Positions 22,916-31,071 of a DNA stretch of 41,563 bases are shown in pieces (within the stretch, counting starts at the first letter, position 1; every line of letters begins with the position of its first letter). A model generated the notes under the pieces. The model made no database searches and was not told the DNA's origin. It worked only from the letters and a program-made list of their open reading frames with translations. The position numbers and the translations under genes were made by a program. The stretch is from Gammaproteobacteria bacterium UBA7310. Its GTDB lineage: Bacteria > Pseudomonadota > Gammaproteobacteria > Pseudomonadales > Ketobacteraceae. The stretch covers positions 1 to 41,563 of the forward strand of contig DKQK01000048.1 in NCBI GenBank assembly GCA_002471665.1, read 5' to 3'.

Positions 22916-25616
22916 CTTGATCCCAATTATCACCCACCCCGGCCTCTACTAGCAAGGGAACTTTCAAATCAGCAGCGCCCTCCATCAAGGACGTTACTTC
23001 TTTTGTGATGCAGTCCAACTCTTGTTCCGGAACTTCGAACACTAATTCATCATGCACCTGCATGATGATCTTTGATTCCAGTTGTTTTTTAACCAGCCAC
23101 CCGTCTACTGCGATCATGGCGCGTTTAATGATATCGGCGGCGGTGCCTTGCATGGGCGCATTAATGGCCGTGCGCTCGGCCGCCTGGCGACGTGGCACAT
23201 TACGGGAATTGATTTCCGGCAAGTACAGGCGACGGCCGAACAAGGTTTCCACATAGCCCTGGCTTGCGGCCTGTTCTCGAATGTTTTCCATGTAGTTGTG
23301 AACACCGGGATAGCGTTGGAAATACGTGTCGATGTATTCCTGGGCTTCCTTACGGCCGATGCCCAGTTGTTTTGCCAAACCGAATGCTGACATGCCGTAA
23401 ATCAGCCCGAAATTCACCGCCTTGGCTTTACGCCGCATGTCGCCGGTGACCTCATCGATGGCGACACCCATGACTTCCGCCGCCGTGGCTTTGTGAATGT
23501 CCAGCCCCTGGTTGAACGCCTGCAGCAGGTTTTCGTCACCGGACAAGTGGGCCATGATGCGCAACTCAATCTGCGAATAATCCGCCGCCAGCAGTTTGCA
23601 GCCTTTTGCGGCGATGAATGCCTGGCGGATTTTGCGGCCTTCCTGGTTGCGGATGGGAATGTTCTGCAGGTTGGGATCGGACGAAGACAGGCGTCCGGTG
23701 GCCGCCACCGCCTGATGGTAGGAGGTATGAATACGCCCGCTATTGGAATCGATCAGCTCCGGCAGTTTATCCGTGTAGGTGGATTTCAGTTTACTCAAAC
23801 CCCGGTATTCCATCAGCACTTTGGGCAGTGGGTAATCCAGTGCCAGTTCCTGCAACACCGGCTCTGCGGTGGAAGGGGCCCCTTTCGGTGTTTTCTGGAT
23901 CACCGGCAGGCCCAGCTTTTCAAACAGAATCTCGCCCAGCTGTTTGGGAGAGCCCAGGTTAAAAGGTTCACCGGCAATGTCGTGGGCTTCCTTTTCCAGT
24001 TCCACCATGCGTTTGGCCAATTGCTGGCTGTGCAGGCGCAGCATATCGGCGTCCACCAGTGCTCCGGTGCGTTCGATTTTGGACAGCACCGGAAGCAACG
24101 GCATTTCGATGTCGTGAAAAACTCGGCACAATTCGGTTTCCGGTTCCAGTTGCGGCCACAGCGCATGGTGCAGGCGCAGGGTTATATCAGCGTCTTCGGC
24201 GGCATAATCGCTGGCCTGTTGCAGATCGATTTGATTAAACGTCAGTTGCTTGCTGCCTTTGCCGGCGATGTCTTCAAAGGCAATGTTTTTATGGCCCAGA
24301 TATTTCAATGCCAGGCTGTCCATGTCGTGGCGTGATGCGGTGGAATTCAGAACATAGGATTCCAGCATGGTATCAAAGCCGATACCTTGCAGTTCGATGT
24401 CGTAGCGGGCCAGCACACTTTTATCGTATTTCAGGTTCTGGCCGATCTTTTTCGGCGTGTCCGCTTCCAGTAATGGTTTTAGTTGTTGCAGCACCCAATC
24501 CCTGCTCAGTTGATCCGGTGCACCGGGATAATCGTGCGCCACCGGCACATAAGCGGCTTTGCCGGGCTCGATGCTGAAGGATACACCCACCAGTTCCGCC
24601 TGCATGTAGTTCAGGCTGGTGGTCTCGGTGTCGAAGGCGAAAGCGTCACAGTGTTGCAGTTGCTGCAGCCAGGTGTTGAATGCGTCTTCGCTTGTAATGC
24701 AATCGTAGTGGGTCTCGGTGATCTCTGCGTTATTGCTTTGCCCGGGGTCAACATCATCCGCCAGTTCTGCAATCCAGGCCTTGAATTCCAGATCCTTGTA
24801 CAGCTCCAGCAGGCTGGCGTTATCGGGTTCCTGAATTTTCAGGTCGGTGGGCTGTTGTTCCAGTTCGACGTCCAGTTTGATGGTGGCCAGGTCTTTCGAC
24901 AGTGGAATCTGTTCCAGGCTGGCTCGCAGGTTTTCGCCGATTTTTCCCTTCACCTTATCGGCGTTGTTCATCAATTCATCCAGCGACCCGTATTCGGTTA
25001 ACCACTTCACCGCTGTTTTCGGCCCGCACTTGGGTACACCGGGAATGTTGTCCACGCTGTCGCCCACCAGGGTTAGATAATCGATGATGCGTTCCGGCGG
25101 AATGCCAAACTTTTCAATAACCCCCTCACGATCCATTTTCGAATCGGTCATGGTGTTGATCAGGGTGACGTGATCGGTTACCAGTTGTGCCATGTCCTTG
25201 TCGCCGGTGGACACGATGGTATCGATGCCCTGGTGGCTGGCAATGTGACACAGCGTGCCGATCACATCGTCTGCCTCTACGCCGTCCACAATCAGCAATG
25301 GCAATCCCATTAAGCGAATGGCACTGTGCAATGGCTCAATCTGGCAACGCAGGTCATCCGGCATGGGGGGGCGATTGGCTTTGTATTCCGGATACATGTC
25401 ATCACGAAAGGTTTTACCCTTGGCATCGAAAATAACCGCCATGTAATCCGGATTGTAATCCTTGCGCAGCCGGATCAGCATGTTGAGCACACCCTTGATT
25501 GCGCCGGTGGGCTGGCCCTTGGAGGTGATCAGAGGAGGCAGGGCGTGAAAGGCGCGATAGAGATAGGACGATCCGTCAACAAGCACCAGGGGTTTTTTGG
25601 AAGACATGGTGTTCAC
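22908..25616 (-). CDS. polA: DNA polymerase I
   Basis: A 902-residue full-length Pol I with 5'-3' exonuclease, 3'-5' exonuclease and polymerase domains, used in Okazaki fragment processing and repair. The N-terminal flap nuclease has VDGSSYLYRAFHA and STGDKDMAQLV. The proofreading domain is intact, with D-x-E in FAFDTETTSL near residue 330. Polymerase motifs A (DYSQIELR), B (RRKAKAVNFGLIYG) and C (VHDELVFE) are all present. The start is GTG 25616, two bases after the ridA stop, with GGAG eight bases ahead inside ridA; an ATG three codons later is the alternative. It is therefore probably the last gene of an rpoZ-spoT-ridA-polA transcript. Confidence 0.98.
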   Translation of the reverse strand: MNTMSSKKPLVLVDGSSYLYRAFHALPPLITSKGQPTGAIKGVLNMLIRLRKDYNPDYMAVIFDAKGKTFRDDMYPEYKANRPPMPDDLRCQIEPLHSAIRLMGLPLLIVDGVEADDVIGTLCHIASHQGIDTIVSTGDKDMAQLVTDHVTLINTMTDSKMDREGVIEKFGIPPERIIDYLTLVGDSVDNIPGVPKCGPKTAVKWLTEYGSLDELMNNADKVKGKIGENLRASLEQIPLSKDLATIKLDVELEQQPTDLKIQEPDNASLLELYKDLEFKAWIAELADDVDPGQSNNAEITETHYDCITSEDAFNTWLQQLQHCDAFAFDTETTSLNYMQAELVGVSFSIEPGKAAYVPVAHDYPGAPDQLSRDWVLQQLKPLLEADTPKKIGQNLKYDKSVLARYDIELQGIGFDTMLESYVLNSTASRHDMDSLALKYLGHKNIAFEDIAGKGSKQLTFNQIDLQQASDYAAEDADITLRLHHALWPQLEPETELCRVFHDIEMPLLPVLSKIERTGALVDADMLRLHSQQLAKRMVELEKEAHDIAGEPFNLGSPKQLGEILFEKLGLPVIQKTPKGAPSTAEPVLQELALDYPLPKVLMEYRGLSKLKSTYTDKLPELIDSNSGRIHTSYHQAVAATGRLSSSDPNLQNIPIRNQEGRKIRQAFIAAKGCKLLAADYSQIELRIMAHLSGDENLLQAFNQGLDIHKATAAEVMGVAIDEVTGDMRRKAKAVNFGLIYGMSAFGLAKQLGIGRKEAQEYIDTYFQRYPGVHNYMENIREQAASQGYVETLFGRRLYLPEINSRNVPRRQAAERTAINAPMQGTAADIIKRAMIAVDGWLVKKQLESKIIMQVHDELVFEVPEQELDCITKEVTSLMEGAADLKVPLLVEAGVGDNWDQAH

Positions 25617-25618
25617 TG

Positions 25619-26002
25619 TTACAGCTCCATCACCCCATCCATTTCAACCTGCGCCCCTTTCGGCAACGCGGCTACCGCCACTGCGGCCCGGGCCGGATAA
25701 GGCTGCTGGAAATAGCGCGCCATTACCTCGTTCACCAATGCAAAGTGGCTCAGGTCGATCAGGAAAATGTTCAGCTTGGCGATATCCTGCATGGAGCCGC
25801 CGGCGGCTTGGCACACCGCTTTCAGGTTCTCAAAGACCCGCACAATACTGGCTTCCATATCGCCGTCAACCAGCTCCATGGTGGCCGGGTCCAGTGGAAT
25901 CTGCCCGGACAGGTAGACGGTGCTGCCGCACTTAACCGCCTGCGAATAGGTGCCGATGGCCTGGGGCGCTTGATCGGTGGAAATGATTTTCCGTTTGCTC
26001 AT
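25619..26002 (-). CDS. ridA: RidA family enamine/imine deaminase
   Basis: A 127-residue RidA (YjgF) protein, which hydrolyses reactive 2-aminoacrylate and related imines released by PLP enzymes. The family signature is complete: GTYSQAVKCGSTVYLSGQIP in parts, the catalytic arginine in YPARAAV near residue 105, and LPKGAQVEMDGV at the end. Length is standard and the protein forms trimers in known members. GGAG lies eight bases before the start. It lies 18 bases after spoT and two bases before polA, and the spoT-ridA pair is typical of gammaproteobacteria. Confidence 0.96.
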   Translation of the reverse strand: MSKRKIISTDQAPQAIGTYSQAVKCGSTVYLSGQIPLDPATMELVDGDMEASIVRVFENLKAVCQAAGGSMQDIAKLNIFLIDLSHFALVNEVMARYFQQPYPARAAVAVAALPKGAQVEMDGVMEL

Positions 26003-26020
26003 GTGAGGTCTCCAGTGTTT

Positions 26021-28135
26021 TTAATTGCGCACACGAACAATGCGATGTACCGCTTTCAGAGTTCGCATGCGGCGGATGGTTTTTGCCAGATGTTTCCGGT
26101 CGCGGATGGAGATGCGCAGACTGACCACAGACAAGTGAGCATCCTTTTCTTTTATGTTGATGGTTTCAATGTTGGCATCGGCCTGGGAAATCAGGGATGC
26201 CAGGCTGGCCAGGGCTCCCCGTTCGTTTTCCATCTGCACCCGCAGATCCACGTTGTACTCGCCGACAAAATCCTTGGCCCATTCCACCGACAGGCATTTT
26301 TCCGGATTTTCTTTCAGTTCGGTCACAATGTTTTTGCAATTGTCCCGGTGGATCACCATACCGCGGCCGGAGCTTAAGTGGCCCATCACCGAATCCCCGG
26401 GGATCGGGCGGCAGCATTTGGCCAGGGCAATCACCATGCCCTCGGTGCCCCGAATCACCAGCGGCTTGGGTTTTTTGCTGTCCGGATCGGTGTTTTCCTC
26501 ATCGTGGGGCAACATGCGGCGGGCGGCTATCTGCGCCATTTGGTTACCCAGGCCGATGTCTTCCAGCAGATCATCCAATGTGCGGAAGCCGGCTTCTGTG
26601 AGGGCGGTGGTAATGCGCTCCTGGGGAATGGTATCCAGCGCCAGGTCGAACCCGGACAGGGCCTTGTCCAGCAGGCGGTGGCCCAGTGACACGGATTCCG
26701 AGCGCCGCTGGTTCTTGAGGAAATGCCGAATATTGGCGCGCGCTTTAGCGGTGGTGACAAAACTGAGCCAGGCCGGATTGGGGCAGGCCCCCGGAGCGGT
26801 GATGATCTTGATGGTTTGCCCGCTCTGGATGGGGGTGGATAACGGTACCAGCCGGTGATCCAGGCGCGCGGCCACGCAGCTGTTGCCCACATCGGTGTGC
26901 ACCGCATAGGCGAAATCAACAGGGGTGGCGCCGGTGGGCAGCTCCAGAATGTCGCCTTTGGGGGTGAACACGTAGACTTCATCGGGGAACAGGTCAATTT
27001 TCACCGTTTCCAGGAAATCCTGGGAGTTACCGGCACGTTGCTGCATTTCCAATAGACCTTTCAACCACTCCTTGGCCCGGTTCTGGGCCCCGCCGGCGGG
27101 ATCCGGGTCGGATTTATAGAGCCAGTGGGCGGCGATGCCGTTGTTGGCCATGGCGTCCATTTCTTCGGTGCGGATCTGGATTTCAATGGGCACACCGTTC
27201 ATGCCGATGAGGGTGGTGTGCAGGGATTGGTAACCGTTGGCCTTGGGGATGGCGATGTAATCTTTGAAGCGTCCGGGAATGGGTTTGTAGAGGTTGTGGA
27301 TGGCACCCAGTACCCGGTAACACATGTCGACGGAACCCACGATAATGCGGAAACCGTATACGTCCATGATCTCGTTGAAAGGTTTGCGCTGGGTCTTCAT
27401 CTTGCTGTAGATGCTGTACAGGTGCTTCTCACGCCCGATGACCCGGCCTTCCAGGCCATCCCGTTCCAGTCGGTTGTCGATGGATTCCTGAATACGGGAG
27501 ATCATGTCCTTGCGGTGGCCACGGGAGGTTTTAGTGGCCTTTTTGATGCGGGCGGCCCGCATGGGGTACATGTGGGTAAAGGACAGGTCTTCCAGTTCCA
27601 CCCGAATATTGTTCATACCCAACCGGTTGGCGATGGGGGCGTAGATTTCCAGGGTTTCCAGGGCAATGCGGCGGCGTTTGGTGGGGTGCAGCACCCCCAG
27701 TGTGCGCATGTTATGCAGGCGATCCGCCAGTTTTACCAGGATGACTCGGATATCCTTGGTCATGGCCAGGACCATTTTGCGGAAGTTTTCCGCCTGGGCC
27801 TCGGCTTTGGATTCAAATTTGATGGCCCCGATCTTGGACACACCGTCCACCAGGTCCGCCACGATGGCGCCGAACGCGCTGGTAACGTCGTCTTTGGATA
27901 CGTGGGTGTCTTCAATGACGTCGTGGAGCAGGGCTGCTTCCACGCTCTGGGCGTCCATGTGCATGTCCGCCAGGATTTTGCCCACCGCCAGGGGGTGAAC
28001 GATGTAGGGATCGCCGCTGCGCCGGTATTGGCCCTCGTGGGCCTGCTCGGCGAAATAATAAGCGCGCCGAATGTCCTCCCGCTGCTCGGGAGGCAGGTAG
28101 TCAAGTTTTTCTATAAGTGTTTCAACGGTTTGCAA
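26021..28135 (-). CDS. spoT: Bifunctional (p)ppGpp synthetase/hydrolase SpoT
   Basis: A 704-residue RelA/SpoT homologue that makes and degrades the stringent-response alarmone. The hydrolase HD domain is intact with H71-D72 and E75-D76 in LLHDVIEDTHV. The synthetase domain contains GREKHLYSIYSKM, YGFRIIV and FKDYIAIPKANGYQS. TGS (VYVFTPKGDILELP), helical and C-terminal ACT domains follow. The only well-placed start is TTG at 28135, with GAGGAGGG nine bases upstream and no ATG in frame nearby. A perfect 10-bp inverted repeat covers this leader and may limit translation. The gene follows rpoZ and precedes ridA. Confidence 0.97.
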   Translation of the reverse strand: MQTVETLIEKLDYLPPEQREDIRRAYYFAEQAHEGQYRRSGDPYIVHPLAVGKILADMHMDAQSVEAALLHDVIEDTHVSKDDVTSAFGAIVADLVDGVSKIGAIKFESKAEAQAENFRKMVLAMTKDIRVILVKLADRLHNMRTLGVLHPTKRRRIALETLEIYAPIANRLGMNNIRVELEDLSFTHMYPMRAARIKKATKTSRGHRKDMISRIQESIDNRLERDGLEGRVIGREKHLYSIYSKMKTQRKPFNEIMDVYGFRIIVGSVDMCYRVLGAIHNLYKPIPGRFKDYIAIPKANGYQSLHTTLIGMNGVPIEIQIRTEEMDAMANNGIAAHWLYKSDPDPAGGAQNRAKEWLKGLLEMQQRAGNSQDFLETVKIDLFPDEVYVFTPKGDILELPTGATPVDFAYAVHTDVGNSCVAARLDHRLVPLSTPIQSGQTIKIITAPGACPNPAWLSFVTTAKARANIRHFLKNQRRSESVSLGHRLLDKALSGFDLALDTIPQERITTALTEAGFRTLDDLLEDIGLGNQMAQIAARRMLPHDEENTDPDSKKPKPLVIRGTEGMVIALAKCCRPIPGDSVMGHLSSGRGMVIHRDNCKNIVTELKENPEKCLSVEWAKDFVGEYNVDLRVQMENERGALASLASLISQADANIETINIKEKDAHLSVVSLRISIRDRKHLAKTIRRMRTLKAVHRIVRVRN

Positions 28136-28137
28136 CT

Positions 28138-28179
28138 GCTCAATCCCTCCTCAGAGGATTTAGTGTAATGGGATTGAGC
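28138..28179 (-). promoter_or_regulatory. RNA hairpin over the spoT ribosome-binding region
   Basis: On the minus strand GCTCAATCCC (28179-28170) is perfectly complementary to GGGATTGAGC (28147-28138), with a 22-base loop. The 3' arm includes the end of the Shine-Dalgarno sequence GAGGAGGG and ends two bases before the TTG start. There is no T run, so it is not a terminator. Confidence 0.65.
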
Positions 28180-28208
28180 GGTAATGAGAACAGCAGAATG
28201 AAAGTGAC

Positions 28209-28478
28209 TTATTCTTCCATGCCGGGATTGTTGAAGGCACTGTGGAACGAGGCTTCGCGGAACTGTTTCGGCTCCGGTTTGCGGGCCAGAATCGATTGAT
28301 CCACGTAACCTTCGGCGATTTCCCGCAGGGCAACCACGGTGGGCTTGTCGTTTTCCCACTCAACGTAGGGGTCTTTTCCGCCCGTGGCAATCTGTCGAGC
28401 GCGCTTGCTCGCAACCAGTACCAGTGAGAATCGGTTGTCTACTCGAGTCAGACAGTCTTCAACGGTGACGCGTGCCAT
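28209..28478 (-). CDS. rpoZ: RNA polymerase omega subunit
   Basis: An 89-residue omega subunit, which promotes assembly of RNA polymerase and forms part of a ppGpp-binding site in proteobacteria. The signature MARVTVEDCLTRVDNRFSLV in parts, then SKRARQIATGG, followed by KPTVVALREIAEG, is diagnostic. GAGG lies eight bases before the ATG. It lies between gmk and spoT, the usual order. Co-occurrence with spoT is functionally apt because omega takes part in the ppGpp response. Confidence 0.97.
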   Translation of the reverse strand: MARVTVEDCLTRVDNRFSLVLVASKRARQIATGGKDPYVEWENDKPTVVALREIAEGYVDQSILARKPEPKQFREASFHSAFNNPGMEE

Positions 28479-28531
28479 GTTTTACCTCAGTGTTTTTTCG
28501 GCCTAGCCGGCCATTGTACAAGTTTGTGGGA

Positions 28532-29143
28532 TCAAGACAAGAGACTGCTGATCAAATCCAGGTGCCTTTCTGCCTGTTTGTCGTGGCGCAGGCGCTGGCT
28601 GGTGATGACGGAGCGCAGTTCGGCAAGCGCCACCTCGAACACATCGTTGATGATCAGGTAATCGAACTCCACATGGTGGGAAATCTGCTCGGTGGCCTGG
28701 GCCATGCGGCCCTGGATCACCGCCTCGGAATCCTGGCCCCGCCCCACCAGCCGTTCACGCAGGACCTCCCGGGAGGGCGGCAGAATGAAGATGCTGACGG
28801 CCTGGGGTGCCTGGCGGCGGATTTGTTCGGCACCTTGCCAGTCGATTTCCAGAATCACGTCATGGCCGGCATTGAGCTGGTCGGTGACGGATTGCATGCT
28901 GGTGCCGTACAGATTGCCGAACACCTCGGCGTGCTCCAGAAAGGCATTGTCGTTGAGCATGGCGCTGAATCTGGCCTTGTCCACAAAATGATAATTCACC
29001 CCGTTTTCTTCACCCGGGCGCTGGGGGCGGGTGGTGTGGGACACGGATACGTGCAGATTCGGTGTGGATTCCACCAGAGCGTGAACCAGACTGGTTTTAC
29101 CGGCACCGGACGGAGCCGATACAACAAACAGGGTGCCTTGCAT
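28532..29143 (-). CDS. gmk: Guanylate kinase
   Basis: A 203-residue guanylate kinase that phosphorylates GMP to GDP. The P-loop SAPSGAGKTSLV is at residues 9-20. The GMP-binding region has SVSHTTRPQRPGEENGVNYHF in parts, and the LID region follows RLVGRGQDSE. Length is typical. AAAGG precedes the start by six bases. It is the first gene of the gmk-rpoZ-spoT-ridA-polA series, though 53 bases to rpoZ leave room for a separate promoter. Confidence 0.97.
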   Translation of the reverse strand: MQGTLFVVSAPSGAGKTSLVHALVESTPNLHVSVSHTTRPQRPGEENGVNYHFVDKARFSAMLNDNAFLEHAEVFGNLYGTSMQSVTDQLNAGHDVILEIDWQGAEQIRRQAPQAVSIFILPPSREVLRERLVGRGQDSEAVIQGRMAQATEQISHHVEFDYLIINDVFEVALAELRSVITSQRLRHDKQAERHLDLISSLLS

Positions 29144-29242
29144 GGGGTACCTTTATTATCTGAGCAGGTGAATTCTAAATAATCAGTTTAGTGGCAAGTG
29201 GCGAAATTTTCGATGTGAGCCACCAGGTGGTGCTGGTGCGGA

Positions 29243-29248
29243 ATTATA
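29243..29248 (-). promoter_or_regulatory. Possible -10 box for gmk
   Basis: TATAAT on the minus strand, about 100 bases before the gmk start. There is no recognisable -35 at the right distance. CCACC and GGTGG flank a central base just downstream. Confidence 0.3.
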
Positions 29249-29285
29249 ACCGGTTTAGGCGCAGGGCGGCAGGGTGGGGCGGCGC

Positions 29286-29588
29286 TTAAAGCACCGCCTT
29301 GAATCCTTCGAACTGGGGTGGGCCCAGGTAAATGCCCTTGCTGTCCCCGGCCTGGGCGTGGGCCTTGCGGAACGCCTCCGACTTGGTCCAGTTGACGAAT
29401 GCTTCTTCTGAATCCCACACCGAATGCGAGGTGAACAGCGTGCATTGTTCATCCGTGGCGCCCTGCAGCAGGTTGAACTGCCTGAAGCCGGGTACCTCAT
29501 CCAGGTGGGTGTCGCGGTTCTTCCAGATGTTGATGAAGTCTTGTTCCCGGCCGGGCGCGATGCGAAACCGGTTCATGGCGATATACAT
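29286..29588 (-). CDS. ABM-domain protein with IsdG-type heme-oxygenase residues
   Basis: A 100-residue protein of the antibiotic biosynthesis monooxygenase ferredoxin-like fold. MNRFRIAPGREQDF forms the first strand-helix and PGFRQFNLLQG the second strand. N6, W67 and H77 fall at or within one residue of the positions of the IsdG/IsdI heme-degrading triad (Asn7, Trp67, His77), with H77 in SEAFRKAHAQ as the expected heme ligand. Release of iron from heme is therefore a credible function. GGGAG precedes the start. It stands alone, with no heme uptake genes nearby. A general ABM monooxygenase without heme activity is the alternative. Confidence 0.75.
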   Translation of the reverse strand: MYIAMNRFRIAPGREQDFINIWKNRDTHLDEVPGFRQFNLLQGATDEQCTLFTSHSVWDSEEAFVNWTKSEAFRKAHAQAGDSKGIYLGPPQFEGFKAVL

Positions 29589-29668
29589 GGGTTGTCTCCC
29601 TGATGCTGGTTATGGGTTTTGGTAGGAAAGGCTACAGCAACATACAGGCATCAGGACCGGGGGGTCAA

Positions 29669-29716
29669 TGGCGCAAGCGGTTTGTCGTGAACGCGACAAG
29701 TGGGGTAAATGCGCCA
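29669..29716. repeat. Nested inverted repeat between divergent genes
   Basis: An outer stem, TGGCGCA (29669-29675) with TGCGCCA (29710-29716), encloses an inner stem, TTGTCG (29682-29687) with CGACAA (29694-29699). It lies between the monooxygenase gene and the plus-strand gene at 29822. It could be a leader RNA structure or a pair of operator palindromes. Confidence 0.55.
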
Positions 29717-29821
29717 ACTTATCGCCAGGTTAACATGTTGTTTTTACGACGATTTGCCTGCCGCTGCCCAAGGCACGGGAATTGCCCTGTGGCTATTATC
29801 ACAAATGGCCAGGAGTCGATC

Positions 29822-30382
29822 ATGTTATTGCAGCAGTACAAAGAGAATGGGTTGTTCATCTCGGTGAATTTTCTGGAGGAAACCAGCAGCGCGGGAACCT
29901 GGGGCTACCGCGGTGACCTGGTGCTGGTGGCTGGGCCGGACGATGACAAGGGGCACGCCATGCCTCCGGAGTTGATCATGCGTGGGGCGGTGCTGTTGGC
30001 GGATGACAAGCTCAGGATGCTGGTGGGCGGCCTGGATGATGTGGCGGATATACCGGTGTTGTTGGAGAAGTACGGCGCCGATTTCGCACCCGGTATGAAA
30101 GCCATGCTGTTTATTGTGAATCTGAAGGACACGATGAAGGTGGAATCGAATGGGGCCAGTCTGGTGTTGATCCCATTGGTGCAGGGCGTTCCCTGGAACG
30201 AAGCCATGGAAGAGCTGGCCCTGGAGAAAGGCGACTTCAAAGGGCAATCACCGGCGGATAAAGTCGCCACCCTGGCCGCTGAGCTGGCCTCTTACCAGCC
30301 CAAGCGCTGCCCCGATGCCACCCTGGATGAGGCGTTGGCCTCCACCACCACAGCCAAGCGTGAAGTGTGGGGCGCGGTTTGA
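29822..30382 (+). CDS. Protein of unknown function
   Basis: A 186-residue protein I do not recognise. The start ATG 29822 has AGGAG six bases upstream; a longer frame upstream is unlikely. The first 60 residues mix short strands (GLFISVNFLEE, GDLVLVAG) and the rest contains strand-helix units (LMLVGG-like segments, MLFIVNL, LVLIPLVQG). There is no signal peptide or membrane helix, and no obvious catalytic motif. The C-terminal 50 residues are rich in alanine and likely helical. It is divergent from the IsdG-like gene and convergent with the hemerythrin gene, sharing a hairpin downstream. Confidence 0.75.
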   Translation: MLLQQYKENGLFISVNFLEETSSAGTWGYRGDLVLVAGPDDDKGHAMPPELIMRGAVLLADDKLRMLVGGLDDVADIPVLLEKYGADFAPGMKAMLFIVNLKDTMKVESNGASLVLIPLVQGVPWNEAMEELALEKGDFKGQSPADKVATLAAELASYQPKRCPDATLDEALASTTTAKREVWGAV

Positions 30383-30419
30383 TTTCTAGCGGTTTGCTGC
30401 CGATCGTGGAGTAGCTGAG

Positions 30420-30458
30420 CGCCCGCTGCGGAGCCGGATAACGGCTTCCGTGCGGGCG
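30420..30458. terminator. Long hairpin between convergent genes
   Basis: CGCCCGC at 30420-30426 pairs with GCGGGCG at 30452-30458, continued inward by CGGA and GCCG segments with one bulge, loop GATAA. It abuts the hemerythrin stop codon. It lacks a clear T run, so termination is uncertain. Confidence 0.45.
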
Positions 30459-30854
30459 TCAGTGATGGCTGGCCCGCAAGTGGGCTGCCAGCGCCGCATC
30501 CATGGTGGTGATGTGCAACTCAAACCAGGGCAGGAGCCGCTCTGCAACAAAGGCCCGGCCAAAGGGGATCAAGCCCCGCTTTACCCGTTGGTGAAATTGC
30601 TTAAATTCTCCCATGACCCGGGCGTGTTCACCCCGGTGTTCGCCCATAGCAGGGTAGCCACTGGCTTCCATTAATTTATTTTCACGCTCGAAATGGGCCT
30701 CGGTATGGCTCAGCAGTGCCTCAAACATTGTGGCAAACCCTACATTATCCACACCCATAATATCTTCAATAATGGCCATGAAATCCCGGTGATCCTCATC
30801 GATGGGATCGTAACCCAATAACAACAAAGGCTTTTTTTCAGCGCTGCCAGGCAT
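30459..30854 (-). CDS. Bacteriohemerythrin
   Basis: A 131-residue four-helix protein that binds O2 at a di-iron centre. All seven expected ligands are visible: H22 (IDEDHRDF), H54 and E58 (HFERE), H73 and H77 (HRGEH), H114 and D119 (HITTMD). Length is typical for stand-alone bacteriohemerythrins. Its role may be oxygen storage, delivery to oxidases, or sensing. GGAG precedes the start by nine bases. The next gene upstream is a large chemoreceptor on the other strand, which could be a signalling partner, but no fusion or overlap supports this. Confidence 0.92.
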   Translation of the reverse strand: MPGSAEKKPLLLLGYDPIDEDHRDFMAIIEDIMGVDNVGFATMFEALLSHTEAHFERENKLMEASGYPAMGEHRGEHARVMGEFKQFHQRVKRGLIPFGRAFVAERLLPWFELHITTMDAALAAHLRASHH

Positions 30855-31071
30855 GGTGTTGATTGCTCCGTGGTATCAGTGTTCGGTTGGCTGCAGGTGA
30901 TCCTGGGCTCACCCTTGCAGTGGCCGTGCCATGGCGCGGTCTGATGGATGGTGCCGGACAAACAGAAGACGCTAATAGCGAAGCTGAGATCCAATGCTAT
31001 AACTAAAAGGTTATCGAGTATTTTTGCAAACCCGAACACGCGCTAGCAAAGGAGCAGGGAGTAAAGCTGAT

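Noticed and set aside
23493..24335. A 280-codon plus-strand frame opposite polA
   Set aside because: Antisense shadow of the conserved polymerase; no recognisable domain or ribosome-binding site.
27125..28168. A 347-codon plus-strand frame opposite spoT
   Set aside because: SpoT is unambiguous on the minus strand; the antisense frame shows only low-complexity G/V/H/F composition.
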